DNA of 64,000 bases. Source: Winogradskyella undariae. GTDB taxonomy: Bacteria > Bacteroidota > Bacteroidia > Flavobacteriales > Flavobacteriaceae. A program made the translations under genes and the position numbers. The stretch is taken from positions 1-64,000 of the forward strand of contig NZ_JABTEL010000002.1 of assembly GCF_013285155.1 (NCBI RefSeq), given 5' to 3'. A model generated the notes under the pieces. It worked only from the letters and a program-made list of their open reading frames with translations, was not told the origin of the DNA and ran no database searches. Positions 15,537-25,200 of the stretch are shown piece by piece. How positions within the stretch are numbered: the stretch's first letter is position 1; every line of letters begins with the position of its first letter.

Positions 15537-16928
15537 TTATCCGTTATTCCAGTCAATTTTACGAGACACAAACATCACTATTGCTAAGATTAAGAATAGA
15601 CCAACACTCCCCACTAATAAAGCATAGTTTTCTAGTTGAATAATGACGTAGATAAAGGCGTATAAAGCTGTAAGTGATAAGCCAATTAATGCCGAGAATT
15701 TAAAATTCTTGAGCATAGATTTAGAGTATAAGGTTATCAATAGTATTACGGAAACACCTGCAATTAAATAAGCTTTTAAAAAGTTACTATGTTCCGATAT
15801 AGAAACTAATAAGGTGTAAAACATAATTAACGCCAAGCCTATCATGAGATATTGAAATGCATGAATATGAATTTTACTCATGGTTTGGATTAAGAAAAAG
15901 ATTAAAAATGTAAGTCCAATGACTAAAAATCCATATTTGGCAGAACGTTCACTTTTTTGATATTCATCTACTAAGACCACAAATTTAGTTCCGAAGGCAA
16001 ATTGGCTCAAACTTGGTACTTGATTTAAGTATTGTTGCGAAAATGCTCTATTGATCGCTAACACTTTCCAATCCACTTTAAAACCATCTTTGGTAATACT
16101 TCTTGTTTCGTCATCTGGTGAATAATTTCCAATAAATCCTGGATCGGCCCAATTAGAAGTCATTTCCATGGTAGTTGTCTTACCAACAGGAATCACTTGT
16201 ATTTGCTCACTTCCGTCATAGGTTACATTCATATTAAAATTAAAATCACCTTTCAGTAAGTCTTCATTTAAAAATGCTGTTTCTAATTCATCTAAATTGT
16301 TTAAAGATGAGTTTTCGTTATAGCTGGTTTCAAAAGCATAAGATTTATCGTTAATAACTATAGCCATTTCGTTTTTAATACCTTTTAGATTACTTGTTTT
16401 AAATAGAATACTAGATTTTTCCCAAATAATATCTTCATTTTTAATTCCTTTTCCTTCAAGATTTATGGGGTGGTAACGTCCTGTTAAAGCCATGTCAGAC
16501 GTAAAAACGGCAGACTCAAAATTACCTAAATACATGGTTTTAGATTTTACAGCGGCATCTACATGTAGTTTTTCTGGAAAAATATAAGCGTAATTAATTA
16601 GTGTTTTAGTTTCCTTTAAATAGGTTTTTGTCTTCTCATTAAAAGTAGAAGTTTCTGAATACGATTTGTAAGGTATTTTTATAATTGGACCATAAATTAA
16701 GACTTCATTTCCCCATTTCTGATTAATCTCATTAACCACATCTTTTTGTCGGTAAGAGCGTTCACTTATTAAAATATTCACATAACTTAAAGGAATAAGT
16801 AATACTAAAATTAAGGCTCCAACCATCATCATTCGGGCAGTAATAGACGTTTTTAGCCATTGCGAGAATTTGTTGGGTTGCTGAATTTGTTTTTGAGGTT
16901 CTGGTTTTTGGTTTTCGGTACTGTTCAT
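15537..16928 (-). CDS. creD: CreD-family inner membrane protein
   Basis: This 463-residue protein matches the CreD family. A cytoplasmic Pro/Gln-rich tail (1-25) precedes one TM (about 34-52), then a large periplasmic beta-rich domain (about 55-325, including the conserved RSYRQKDVVNEI and YGPIIKIPY), and about five TMs from 328 to 455. CreD is linked to envelope stress and beta-lactam response in Gammaproteobacteria; its biochemical action is unknown. In Bacteroidota it often follows a winged-helix regulator, as here. The inverted repeat ACTTTG-N5-CAAAGT lies 28-44 nt upstream of the start and recurs before the gene at 17968, suggesting shared control. Confidence 0.9.
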   Translation of the reverse strand: MNSTENQKPEPQKQIQQPNKFSQWLKTSITARMMMVGALILVLLIPLSYVNILISERSYRQKDVVNEINQKWGNEVLIYGPIIKIPYKSYSETSTFNEKTKTYLKETKTLINYAYIFPEKLHVDAAVKSKTMYLGNFESAVFTSDMALTGRYHPINLEGKGIKNEDIIWEKSSILFKTSNLKGIKNEMAIVINDKSYAFETSYNENSSLNNLDELETAFLNEDLLKGDFNFNMNVTYDGSEQIQVIPVGKTTTMEMTSNWADPGFIGNYSPDDETRSITKDGFKVDWKVLAINRAFSQQYLNQVPSLSQFAFGTKFVVLVDEYQKSERSAKYGFLVIGLTFLIFFLIQTMSKIHIHAFQYLMIGLALIMFYTLLVSISEHSNFLKAYLIAGVSVILLITLYSKSMLKNFKFSALIGLSLTALYAFIYVIIQLENYALLVGSVGLFLILAIVMFVSRKIDWNNG

Positions 16929-16955
16929 TATATATGGTTTTAGTTGCTGTAAAGT

Positions 16956-16972
16956 ACTTTGTTTTTCAAAGT
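16956..16972. promoter_or_regulatory. Candidate operator upstream of creD
   Basis: The repeat ACTTTG-TTTTT-CAAAGT (extended by one T/A pair to 16955-16973) lies between the regulator gene and creD, 28-44 nt before the creD start. On the minus strand it overlaps TTACTTTG, one mismatch from a -7 element, so a bound protein could block this promoter. The same repeat is found at 17978-17994. Confidence 0.6.
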
Positions 16973-17011
16973 AAATGTGTAAAAAAAAGATTTTATAAAA
17001 GTGAAAGGGTA

Positions 17012-17305
17012 CTAAGTTTTTCTGATTAATTTTTCAAGGGCTTCAATATGTTTTTTAAACTCTGCTTTTCCTAATGTTGTGGCGCTGTATCTAGTGTTAG
17101 GTTTTCGGCCTATAAATTGTTTTTCAACTAAAACATATTCTGCTTTTTCTAGAGCTTTGGTATGGCTGGCTAAATTACCATCGGTTGCACCCAGCAATTC
17201 TTTTAGCATATTAAAATCGGCATACTCGTTTACCATTAAAACAGACATGATTCCAAGTCTTATTCTATGATCAAAAAGTTTATTTATGTTGGTTATAATG
17301 CTCAA
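17012..17305 (-). CDS. Winged-helix transcriptional regulator of the creD group
   Basis: This 97-residue protein is a single winged helix-turn-helix domain of the ArsR/MarR-like type (HTH_34-like). RLGIMSVLMVNEYADFNMLKELL is the first part, TDGNLASHTKALEKAEYV the recognition helix region, and FIGRKPNTRYSATTLG the beta wing, followed by a dimerization helix. No metal or ligand site is visible. It sits between a membrane protein gene and creD. The matching inverted repeats before both flanking genes are good candidates for its target; repression and release by an envelope signal is inference. Confidence 0.88.
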   Translation of the reverse strand: MSIITNINKLFDHRIRLGIMSVLMVNEYADFNMLKELLGATDGNLASHTKALEKAEYVLVEKQFIGRKPNTRYSATTLGKAEFKKHIEALEKLIRKT

Positions 17306-17359
17306 AATTCAGTATTCAATAGTTGTATTGCGTTCTCTTTATGCTTTTATGTTTAAGGA

Positions 17360-17968
17360 TTATTTTCTGTCATATTTAAAATGCATCCAGGTCCCATAAA
17401 TAATATGCATAACCCCAAAACCTATAACCCAAAGCCAAAATCCATAGCCAGGATATAACGTTGCAATAAGTCCTAAAGTGATCTGAATAAATCCTAAATA
17501 TTTAATGTCACCAATACTAAATTTAGCAGCATTGACTAAAGCTAAACCATAGAAAATAAGCATAAGCCCACCAGTTTGTCCGTATCTGCCTTGAGATAAA
17601 ATAATTAAGATGTATAAACCGCCAGCAATTAAAGGAATTAAGAAATTAAAGATTAGGCGTCTAGAGGATTTATCCCATATTTTCTCACCCGTTTTCTTTG
17701 CTTTTCTAGTGGTTAGTAAAATCCCCGTTGCTATACTAAACACTGCGACTAAAATTAAAACTAACATTACCGATCTAAAAATCCAACCGTCTAGCATTAA
17801 TGTACCATAACTATAAGTGTCTACTAAATAATAAGTAATGGCAGCACCAATTAAGGCATAGATTCCGGCCATGATTCCAGATAAGCCACTCAATGAAATA
17901 AATCGAGAAGATTTATTCATCAGGTTTTTAATCTCGCTAATATCTTTTAAGTAATCCTTATCACTCAT
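17360..17968 (-). CDS. Multi-pass membrane protein of the creD group
   Basis: This 202-residue protein has a short charged cytoplasmic N-terminus (MSDKDYLKDISEIKNLM) and then about six hydrophobic helices. It is of a type commonly found before the winged-helix regulator and creD in Bacteroidota. It could be a sensor that restrains the regulator or a target of the same stress response; neither is shown. It is first in the minus-strand unit, 54 nt before the regulator gene. The candidate operator ACTTTG-N5-CAAAGT is 10-26 nt before its start. Confidence 0.75.
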   Translation of the reverse strand: MSDKDYLKDISEIKNLMNKSSRFISLSGLSGIMAGIYALIGAAITYYLVDTYSYGTLMLDGWIFRSVMLVLILVAVFSIATGILLTTRKAKKTGEKIWDKSSRRLIFNFLIPLIAGGLYILIILSQGRYGQTGGLMLIFYGLALVNAAKFSIGDIKYLGFIQITLGLIATLYPGYGFWLWVIGFGVMHIIYGTWMHFKYDRK

Positions 17969-17977
17969 AATTAAAGT

Positions 17978-17994
17978 ACTTTGAATTGCAAAGT
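17978..17994. promoter_or_regulatory. Candidate operator upstream of the creD-group membrane gene
   Basis: ACTTTG-AATTG-CAAAGT has the same half-sites and 5-nt spacing as the repeat before creD, and it lies 10-26 nt before the start at 17968. Two copies with different spacer bases before two genes flanking a regulator gene are unlikely to be chance. Confidence 0.65.
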
Positions 17995-18107
17995 GAATTA
18001 AATTATTCTATTGAAGCAAATTTATTTTTAATATTTTATTATTTACTTCTGTATTAAGAGACGTATAGGTTTTAGAAATTAAATTATATAAGGTTTCAGA
18101 TCAATTA

Positions 18108-18224
18108 ATGACTTTTAAAACTGCCATTGGTATTTTGCTTTTAGTTATCATAATTCTACAGCTTTTTAAATTAATCAACAATCCTTCTCACTTATTAACA
18201 AGTATGATTTTTGTCATGTTTTGA
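18108..18224 (+). CDS. Possible small membrane protein (38 residues)
   Basis: The frame begins MTFKTAIGILLLVIIILQLF and has one strongly hydrophobic helix (about residues 6-22), then a polar turn and a second short hydrophobic end. The N-terminus resembles the membrane anchor of small haem-binding domain proteins of Bacteroidota, so it may be a remnant of such a gene. In AT-rich DNA such frames also arise by chance. I saw no strong promoter for it and treat it as tentative. A -7 element for nrdJ lies just after it. Confidence 0.25.
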   Translation: MTFKTAIGILLLVIIILQLFKLINNPSHLLTSMIFVMF

Positions 18225-18238
18225 GGTTTTATGTTCGC

Positions 18239-18246
18239 TAGCTTTG
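18239..18246 (+). promoter_or_regulatory. -7 promoter element of nrdJ
   Basis: TAGCTTTG matches TANNTTTG exactly, 36 nt before the nrdJ start. TTTTG ends 15 nt before it, shorter than the usual spacing. I saw no cobalamin-riboswitch-like structure in the 314 bp between 17968 and 18283. Confidence 0.55.
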
Positions 18247-18282
18247 TAGTTATTCTAAAAATATTTCAAAATATATTCCGTT

Positions 18283-20832
18283 ATGAATGAAACTGTTTCG
18301 TCCACAAAATCAAAGACTTATCAAAATGTTTTAAAAGCTTCTCTATCTTATTTTAATAACGATGAACTTGCTGCAACCACTTGGATTAACAAGTATTGCC
18401 TAAAAGATAGGCAGGGCAATTATTTGGAAAAATCACCAGATGATATGCATAAGAGAATGGCAAAAGAATTTGGTAGAATTGAAAATAAATATGCAAAAAC
18501 AGAAACAATTTTAGAAAGTTTATCAGCGTACGGAAAAAATAGAGACCCATTAGACGAAACTAAAATTTACCAACTTTTTAAAGATTTTAAATACGTTATT
18601 CCACAAGGAAGTGTGATGTTTGGTTTAGGAAATAAGCAAGTCATCGCCTCTTTATCTAATTGTATTGTGGTGCCATCGGTTTTAGATTCTTATGGTGGCG
18701 TTTGCCATACCGATGAGCAATTGGCACAATTATTTAAAAGACGTTGTGGTGTTGGTGTAGATTTATCAGAATTACGACCTAAAGATGCTTTGGTATCTAA
18801 TGCCGCTGGTTCTACAACAGGAGCCGTTTCTTTTATGAATCGTTTTTCTAATACAACAAGAGAGGTTGCACAAAATGGAAGACGTGGTGCTTTAATGTTA
18901 ACTATGGACGTAAAACATCCCGATATAGAAGATTTTATTACCGTAAAACAAGATCTAACCAAAATAACAGGGGCTAATATCTCTATTCGTTTGTCAGACG
19001 AGTTTATGGAAGCTGTTGTTAACGATACTAAATTTACGTTGCAATGGCCAATAGATAGTAAAGATCCAAAATATACTAAAGAGATTGAGGCTAAAGATTT
19101 ATGGAATAAGATTATTACTTGTGCACATAATACAGCAGAGCCAGGATTGATTTTTTGGGACAGACAGCATAAATATTCCACCTCTTCGGTATATCCAGAA
19201 TTTAAAAATAGCTCTACCAATCCGTGTTCAGAAATTGCCATGCAAGGTGGCGATAGTTGTAGATTAATCGCTATTAATTTATTCAGTTTTGTAGATGAGC
19301 CTTTTACAAAACAAGCTAAATTCAACTTTAAGAAATTTTATGAAGTGACTTACGAGTCGCAACGTCTTATGGATGATTTGGTAGATTTAGAACTAGAAGC
19401 TGTTGAGCGTATTTTGGCAAAAATCGAAGCCGATCCAGAGCCAGATGCTGTAAAACGAACTGAAAAAGAATTATGGAACCTTCTCTATGAAACAGGGAAA
19501 AAAGGAAGACGAACTGGTCTTGGTTTTACAGCCTTAGCCGATGCTGTTGCTGCTTTAGGTCTAAAAATAGATACGGATGATGCGCTAGTTGCTGTAGGTG
19601 AAATTATGAAAACTAAAATGACTGCAGAGTTTGATAGCAGTATTGATATGGCGATTACTAGAGGTCAATTTGATGTATTTAATAGAAATATTGAAGATAC
19701 TTCAGAATTTGTTCAAATGCTAGCTAGCGAGTTTCCTGAAATCTATAATAGAATGATGGAACACGGTCGAAGAAATATTTCCATAAGTACAGTGGCTCCA
19801 ACAGGTTCTTTAAGTATGTTGGCACAAGTTTCTTCTGGGATTGAGCCCGTTTTCTTACTCTCTTATGTAAGACGACGAAAAGTAAATACGAATGATGAAA
19901 ACTCAAAAGTAGATTTTGTTGATGATTTAGGCGATGCGTTTGAAGAATTTACCGTCTATCACAAAAAGTTTGAAACTTGGATGAATGTCACAGGGAAAAC
20001 TGAAATAGCAGATAGTCCATATGCAGGTGCAACAGCACCCGAGATAGATTGGAAAAAACGAGTAGAATTACAAGCTTTAGTTCAAAAATATACCACGCAT
20101 TCAATTAGTTCTACTATTAATCTAGCTTCTGATGTTACCGTAGATTTGGTAGGGGATATTTATGTAGATTCTTGGCAAAAAGGGTTAAAAGGAATTACGG
20201 TTTATAGAGATGGTTCTCGAAGTGGGATTTTAGTCGCTACAAAAGAAGAAAAGCCAGAAGAAAAAAATAATACTTCCACTGAAACTTTAATAGCAAAACG
20301 ACCAGATAAAATAGAAGCAGAGATTGTGCGTTTTCATAATGATTCTGAAAAATGGTTAGCTGTTATCGGTTTGGTAGAAGGACGTCCTTATGAAATCTTT
20401 ACAGGCCAGATGAAAGATGCCTTCAATTTACCTCAATGGGTAGAAAAAGGTTGGGTTATTAAACAACGAAATGATGATGAATCTTCAAGATATGATTTTC
20501 AATATATAGATAATGAAGGTTATAAAATAACGATTCAAGGTTTATCGCGATCATTTAACAAAGAATTTTGGAATTATGCTAAGCTAATTTCTGGGGTGTT
20601 ACGTCATGGAATGCCAATTCCGTATGTTGTAGGTTTAATTCATGATCTAAATTTATACGACGATCATATCAATACATGGAAAAATGGTGTCGCAAGAGCC
20701 TTAAAACGTTTTGTGCCAGAAGGAACAGAAGCTGTGGATAAAAAGTGTCCTAGCTGTAATGATCCTGAAGGTTTAATATATGAAGAAGGATGTTTAAAAT
20801 GTAAAAGTTGTGGGTATTCTAAATGCGGATAA
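18283..20832 (+). CDS. nrdJ: Adenosylcobalamin-dependent (class II) ribonucleotide reductase
   Basis: This 849-residue enzyme reduces ribonucleotides to deoxyribonucleotides using a B12-derived radical, needing neither oxygen nor a separate radical subunit. Visible features are SNCIVVPSV (about 126-134, N-terminal redox Cys), KRRCGVGVDLS, the catalytic loop SSTNPCSEIAMQGGDSCRL (about 308-326), the RTGLGFTALADA segment and APTGSLSMLA. A TSCPD-like domain spans about 665-810. A C-terminal zinc/thiol motif follows (CPSCN, then CLKCKSCGYSKCG, 823-849). Length is normal for the large NrdJ form. No nrd partner or NrdR gene is adjacent. It is followed by a strong terminator at 20885. Confidence 0.95.
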   Translation: MNETVSSTKSKTYQNVLKASLSYFNNDELAATTWINKYCLKDRQGNYLEKSPDDMHKRMAKEFGRIENKYAKTETILESLSAYGKNRDPLDETKIYQLFKDFKYVIPQGSVMFGLGNKQVIASLSNCIVVPSVLDSYGGVCHTDEQLAQLFKRRCGVGVDLSELRPKDALVSNAAGSTTGAVSFMNRFSNTTREVAQNGRRGALMLTMDVKHPDIEDFITVKQDLTKITGANISIRLSDEFMEAVVNDTKFTLQWPIDSKDPKYTKEIEAKDLWNKIITCAHNTAEPGLIFWDRQHKYSTSSVYPEFKNSSTNPCSEIAMQGGDSCRLIAINLFSFVDEPFTKQAKFNFKKFYEVTYESQRLMDDLVDLELEAVERILAKIEADPEPDAVKRTEKELWNLLYETGKKGRRTGLGFTALADAVAALGLKIDTDDALVAVGEIMKTKMTAEFDSSIDMAITRGQFDVFNRNIEDTSEFVQMLASEFPEIYNRMMEHGRRNISISTVAPTGSLSMLAQVSSGIEPVFLLSYVRRRKVNTNDENSKVDFVDDLGDAFEEFTVYHKKFETWMNVTGKTEIADSPYAGATAPEIDWKKRVELQALVQKYTTHSISSTINLASDVTVDLVGDIYVDSWQKGLKGITVYRDGSRSGILVATKEEKPEEKNNTSTETLIAKRPDKIEAEIVRFHNDSEKWLAVIGLVEGRPYEIFTGQMKDAFNLPQWVEKGWVIKQRNDDESSRYDFQYIDNEGYKITIQGLSRSFNKEFWNYAKLISGVLRHGMPIPYVVGLIHDLNLYDDHINTWKNGVARALKRFVPEGTEAVDKKCPSCNDPEGLIYEEGCLKCKSCGYSKCG

Positions 20833-20884
20833 TAAACTATTTTAAGCTATCTTTTTTTTTGAATGATCTGTATTAAAGATTAAT

Positions 20885-20923
20885 AAAAAGACCTCATTTG
20901 TTATAGACTTTGAGGTCTTTTTT
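20885..20923 (+). terminator. Terminator of nrdJ
   Basis: AAAAAGACCTCA (20885-20896, paired by its last 11-12 bases) and TGAGGTCTTTTTT (20911-20923) form a perfect stem with a 14-nt loop, ending in a T-run 50-90 nt after the nrdJ stop. Confidence 0.85.
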
Positions 20924-20992
20924 ATATAAATAAATTACCCTTAAATTTGAATGAATAAAAAAGTTAAAAAAAAGCGTAAATAAAAATATAAT

Positions 20993-21361
20993 TTGAATCC
21001 AGCAGAAGACTATATCTTAAAACAAGAAGAGCCTTACAAATCTATTTTAATGCATTTGCAAGTTTTAATAATACATACGTTACCTGAAGCAGAGTTGTTA
21101 TATAAATGGAGATTGCCTTGTTATTATATAGGAAAAAGGCCAATCTGTTATATCAATCAGAGTAAAGATTATGTTGATGTTGGTTTTTGGCATTCCGCAC
21201 ACTTATCTAAACAATGGGATGCGTATTTAATTTCAGAAAATCGTAAAGTCGTTAAATCATTACGATATAAAACTATTGAAACTATTGATGACACCGTTAT
21301 TATTTCAATACTAAAAGAAGTCGAAGCTTTGAAGGAAAAAGGATTTTATAAGAGAGATTAG
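20993..21361 (+). CDS. DUF1801 (YdhG-like) protein
   Basis: This 122-residue soluble protein starts with TTG; the only nearby ATG frame (from 20951) stops after ten codons. The sequence NPAEDYILKQEEPYKSILMHLQ, then PEAELLYKWRLPCYYI and ICYINQSKDYVDVGFW, fits the DUF1801 fold, a small domain of the frataxin-like YdhG/YjbR group whose function is not well defined. The whole domain is present. It has no tight operon partner: the terminator of nrdJ precedes it and a repeat-rich gap follows. Confidence 0.82.
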   Translation: MNPAEDYILKQEEPYKSILMHLQVLIIHTLPEAELLYKWRLPCYYIGKRPICYINQSKDYVDVGFWHSAHLSKQWDAYLISENRKVVKSLRYKTIETIDDTVIISILKEVEALKEKGFYKRD

Positions 21362-21380
21362 TTTTTTTTAGTCCACCTTC

Positions 21381-21509
21381 TGCAGTTCTCAGTTTGCAGT
21401 CTACAGTTTGCAGTCAAAAGTCTTCAGTTGATAAATAACAATAAGATTTTAAAGGTTATCTAAATTTCTCTGTGAATCTCGGTGTAATCTCAGAGTATCT
21501 CAGCGAAAC
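21381..21509. repeat. Two degenerate intergenic repeat blocks
   Basis: At 21381-21429, CAGTTTGCAGTC and variants (CAGTTCT, CAGTCTA, CTTCAGTT) recur in an irregular tandem run. At 21468-21509 a second run uses units such as TCTCTGTGAA, TCTCGGTGTAA, TCTCAGAGTA and TCTCAGCGAA, each about 11 nt. Similar short intergenic runs are, as I recall, scattered in flavobacterial genomes. They carry no open frame. Confidence 0.6.
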
Positions 21510-21533
21510 AATAAAACAGCAGTTTCAATAAAA

Positions 21534-21899
21534 TTACTTCACCAAAAACATACCTAAAAACACAGCTAAAAACCCAACCACAAAACTAGCAATCGTATAA
21601 ATTGCAAAAGTCATAAAATCACCAGATTTTAAAAACATATGATTTTCATAAGCAAAGGTAGAAAATGTAGTAAATCCACCACAAAATCCAGTCGCTAAAA
21701 GTAAAGTCTGACCTTGAGATAACGTTTCATTTTTAGCAGCTAAGCCAAGAAATACACCGATTAATAAACTACCAAAAATATTAGCAGTAAAGGTTCCGTA
21801 AGGGATTCCGGTTTCAGTATTATTAAGCCATTTTCCTATAAGAAATCGTAGTACACTACCGCAACCACCACCTAGAAATACGAGTATAAGATGTTTCAA
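21534..21899 (-). CDS. crcB: Fluoride ion channel CrcB/Fluc
   Basis: This 121-residue protein with four TM helices exports fluoride as a dual-topology dimer. Diagnostic residues are GGGCGSVLRFLIG (about 10-22), N40 in TANIFGS and the phenylalanine-box helix GFCGGFTTFSTFAYE (71-85). Length is standard. The gene stands alone; I recognise no fluoride riboswitch in the upstream DNA. Confidence 0.95.
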   Translation of the reverse strand: MKHLILVFLGGGCGSVLRFLIGKWLNNTETGIPYGTFTANIFGSLLIGVFLGLAAKNETLSQGQTLLLATGFCGGFTTFSTFAYENHMFLKSGDFMTFAIYTIASFVVGFLAVFLGMFLVK

Positions 21900-22254
21900 T
21901 TTTTTTAACTTTAATTATTAATTTGATGTAAGATATTTATCTCAAATAATAGGTTGAGCTCTTCATACAAAGCATAAACTTATAAAAGGAAATTTAAAAG
22001 TATAAAAGTAACCGATTTTTCCGAATGAATAATAATCAAAACATGTAGAGTTTATAAGCGCACGCCATTAAATGACTTTTTAATTAAAAAGGAATTGTAA
22101 ATAGTGAAAAATAAGCGCTTTGGTTTTTAAAAATTAAATTATAGTTTTAAATATAAATAAGAGCATTTATAATTATAGGCAAATTATCTCGTTATAGATT
22201 TTGTATTGAATTATATTTGCACATAATAAAATCATCAATAAAAACACGTAACAA
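21900..22254. other. Divergent intergenic region between crcB and the TPR gene
   Basis: There is no gene in these 355 bp. TATATTTG (22212-22219) is an exact -7 element for the TPR gene at 22255, 35 nt before its start, without a clear -33 partner. The rest is AT-rich and unremarkable. Confidence 0.5.
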
Positions 22255-25200
22255 ATGATGTTCATCAAAAGACAGTTAATCATCGTTTTCCTTATAGTTT
22301 CTTCAATAGGTATGGCACAAAAATCTGCCGTATATACTAACGATTATAAAGATTACCAAAAGGCATTAACGCTATATAATAACAACCAGTTTAAAGCTGC
22401 TCAATCTTTATTCGACGATGTAAAGTTGAATACAAAAGATGCAACAATAGAATCTGATTGTGCTTACTATATTGCGAATTGTGCTGTAAGATTAAATCAA
22501 AATAATGCAGATAATCTTGTAACAGCATTTGTTGAAGATTACCCGACTAGCACAAAAAGAAATACAGCATTTTTAGATGTAGCCGATTATTATTTTAATA
22601 ATGGAAAATATGCTTATGCTCGTAAGTGGTACGATAAGGTAGATCAGCGTAGTATTTCTGGAACGGAGAAAGACCGTTTCAATTTTAATTATGGCTATGT
22701 TTTGTATTCTACACAAGAAGAAAAGCAAGCTTCTAAATATTTTAATCGTGTTGTTAATTCAAAAGAATACGGATCGCAAGCCAAATATTATATTGGGTTT
22801 ATGGCTTATCAAGGCGATGATTATGATACCGCAAATGAGTATTTTGATCAAGTTAGTGATAACGAAAAATACAAAGAGAAGTTGTCTTATTACCAAGCCG
22901 ACTTAAACTTTAAGTTGGGGAAGTTTGAAAAAGCTATTGAATTAGCTTCTGCACAATTGGCAAAGAGTAATGCAGCAGAAAAGTCTGAATTATCAAAAAT
23001 CATAGGAGAAAGTTACTTTAACCTTGAGCAATATGATGCTGCTATTCCTTATTTAAAAGCGTATAAAGGAAAAGATAGAAAATGGAACAATACAGATTAT
23101 TACCAACTCGGTTATGCGTATTACAAGCAAAATGATTTTGAAAGTGCCATTTCAGAATTCAATAAAATTATTGGAGGTGACAATTTTGTAGCTCAAAATG
23201 CTTATTACCATTTGGGTGAAAGTTATATTAACCTAGATAAAAAACAAGAAGCATTAAATGCATTTAGAAATGCATCTCAAATGGATTTTGATTTAAAAAT
23301 TCAAGAAGATGCTTGGTTAAACTATGCTAAGATTAGTTATGATATTGGGAATCCTTATCAATCCGTTCCTCAGGTTTTAACAGGCTATTTAAGTCAATAT
23401 CCAGATACAAAATATAAAGATGAGGTTGAGACTTTATTAATCGATTCTTACATCACATCAAAAAATTACAAAGAAGCTTTAGAGCTTTTAAAAGGTAAAA
23501 ATAGTTTTGAAAATAAATCGGCTTACCAAAAAGTAGCCTTTTTTAGAGGAGTAGAATTATATAACGAGAATAAATATAATGAAGCTTTAGATTTATTTAA
23601 AGGTTCTTTAAAAGAACCAATTGATTCAGAATTTGTTGCAAGAGCTACATTTTGGAAAGCTGAAACAGAATACAACTTAACTAATTACAATGATGCCTTA
23701 ATAGGATTTAAGCAATTTGCAGGTTTTAGTGATATTTCAGATTTATCAGAAAATGAAAACTTAAATTATAATTTAGCTTACACTTATTTTAAGTTGAAGG
23801 AATATACAAACGCTTCAAGTTATTTTGAGAAATTCATAAAGAATAAATCGAATGACCAACTGCGTCAAAACGATGCGTATTTAAGATTAGCAGATGGTTA
23901 TTTTGTATCTAGCCAATATCAAAACGCAATTGATGCTTATACCAAAGCCATTAAAATTAATGAAATAGAAACGGATTATGCAGCGTTTCAAAAAGCAATG
24001 AGTTTAGGTTACTTGGCAAAAGGACCTGAAAAGATTTCAGAATTAAACTCATTTATAAAAACATATACAAAATCATCTTTACGAGACGATGCTATGTATG
24101 AGTTAGCAAATTCATATGTAAAAGCAGGTGATACCAATAAAGCGATGCTTATGTACGATCGTTTAAATTCAGATTATCCTACGAGTGCTTTCACTTCAAA
24201 ATCTTTATTACGTCAAGGTTTAGTTTATTATAATGGTAACGATAATACTAGAGCGTTGACTAAGTTTAAGAAAGTAGCAACAGATTTCCCGGGGTCTGGT
24301 GAAGCAGTTCAAGCGGTATCAACAGTACGTTTAATTTATATCGATTTAGGTCAAGTAGAAGAATATGCCTCTTGGGTAAGGACTTTAGATTATGTTGAGG
24401 TTTCTAATGTAGAATTAGATAATACCACGTATTTAGCAGCAGAAAAACCATATTTAGATAACGATACGGATAGAGCAATTCGTCAATTTAATAAATACTT
24501 AAATGAATTTCCTAAAGGACTAAATAGTCTAAAAGCACATTTCTATTTAGCACAATTATATTACAAAAAGAATTTGTTTGATAATGCTTTACCTCACTAT
24601 TTGGCAGTTGTTGAAGCTTCTAAATCTGAATATTCTGAGCAAGCAACGGTTAAGCTTTGTGAGATTTATTTAAGTCAATCTAATTGGGAAAAAGCAATTC
24701 CGGAATTAAAACGTTTAGAGGTTGAAGCAGATTATCCTCAGAATGTTATTTATGCACAGTCTAATTTAATGAATGCGTATTACCAAACTGATGATTTTGC
24801 TAAAGCTGAAGGTTATGCAGCAAAAGTATTGAGCAATCCAAAATTAGATAATAAAGTAAAGAGTGATGCAAAATTAACTATTGCGCGTTCTGCTATTAAA
24901 ATAGGAGATGAAGCTAAAGCAAAAATGGCATATGCTGAAATTGAAACCATAGCGACAGGAAGTGTTGCAGCAGAAGCATTATACTACAAAGGTTATTTTG
25001 AAAATAAAGAAAGCGCTTACGAAGCGTCTAACATTACCATTCAAAAATTAGCTAAAGATTACGGAAGTTATAAATTGTATAGTGCAAAAGGTTTAGTGGT
25101 TATGGCTAAGAACTTCTATGCTTTAGGAGATGCGTTTCAAGCCACTTATATTTTAGAAAGTGTAATTAGTAATTTCCCTGACTTTACAGAAGTTGTTAGC

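Noticed and set aside
18690..19325. 211-codon minus-strand frame inside nrdJ
   Set aside because: It lies wholly within the conserved ribonucleotide reductase coding sequence and is a codon-bias shadow.
21900..22254. Fluoride riboswitch near crcB
   Set aside because: The channel is on the minus strand and its upstream DNA shows no structure I could match to the fluoride motif.
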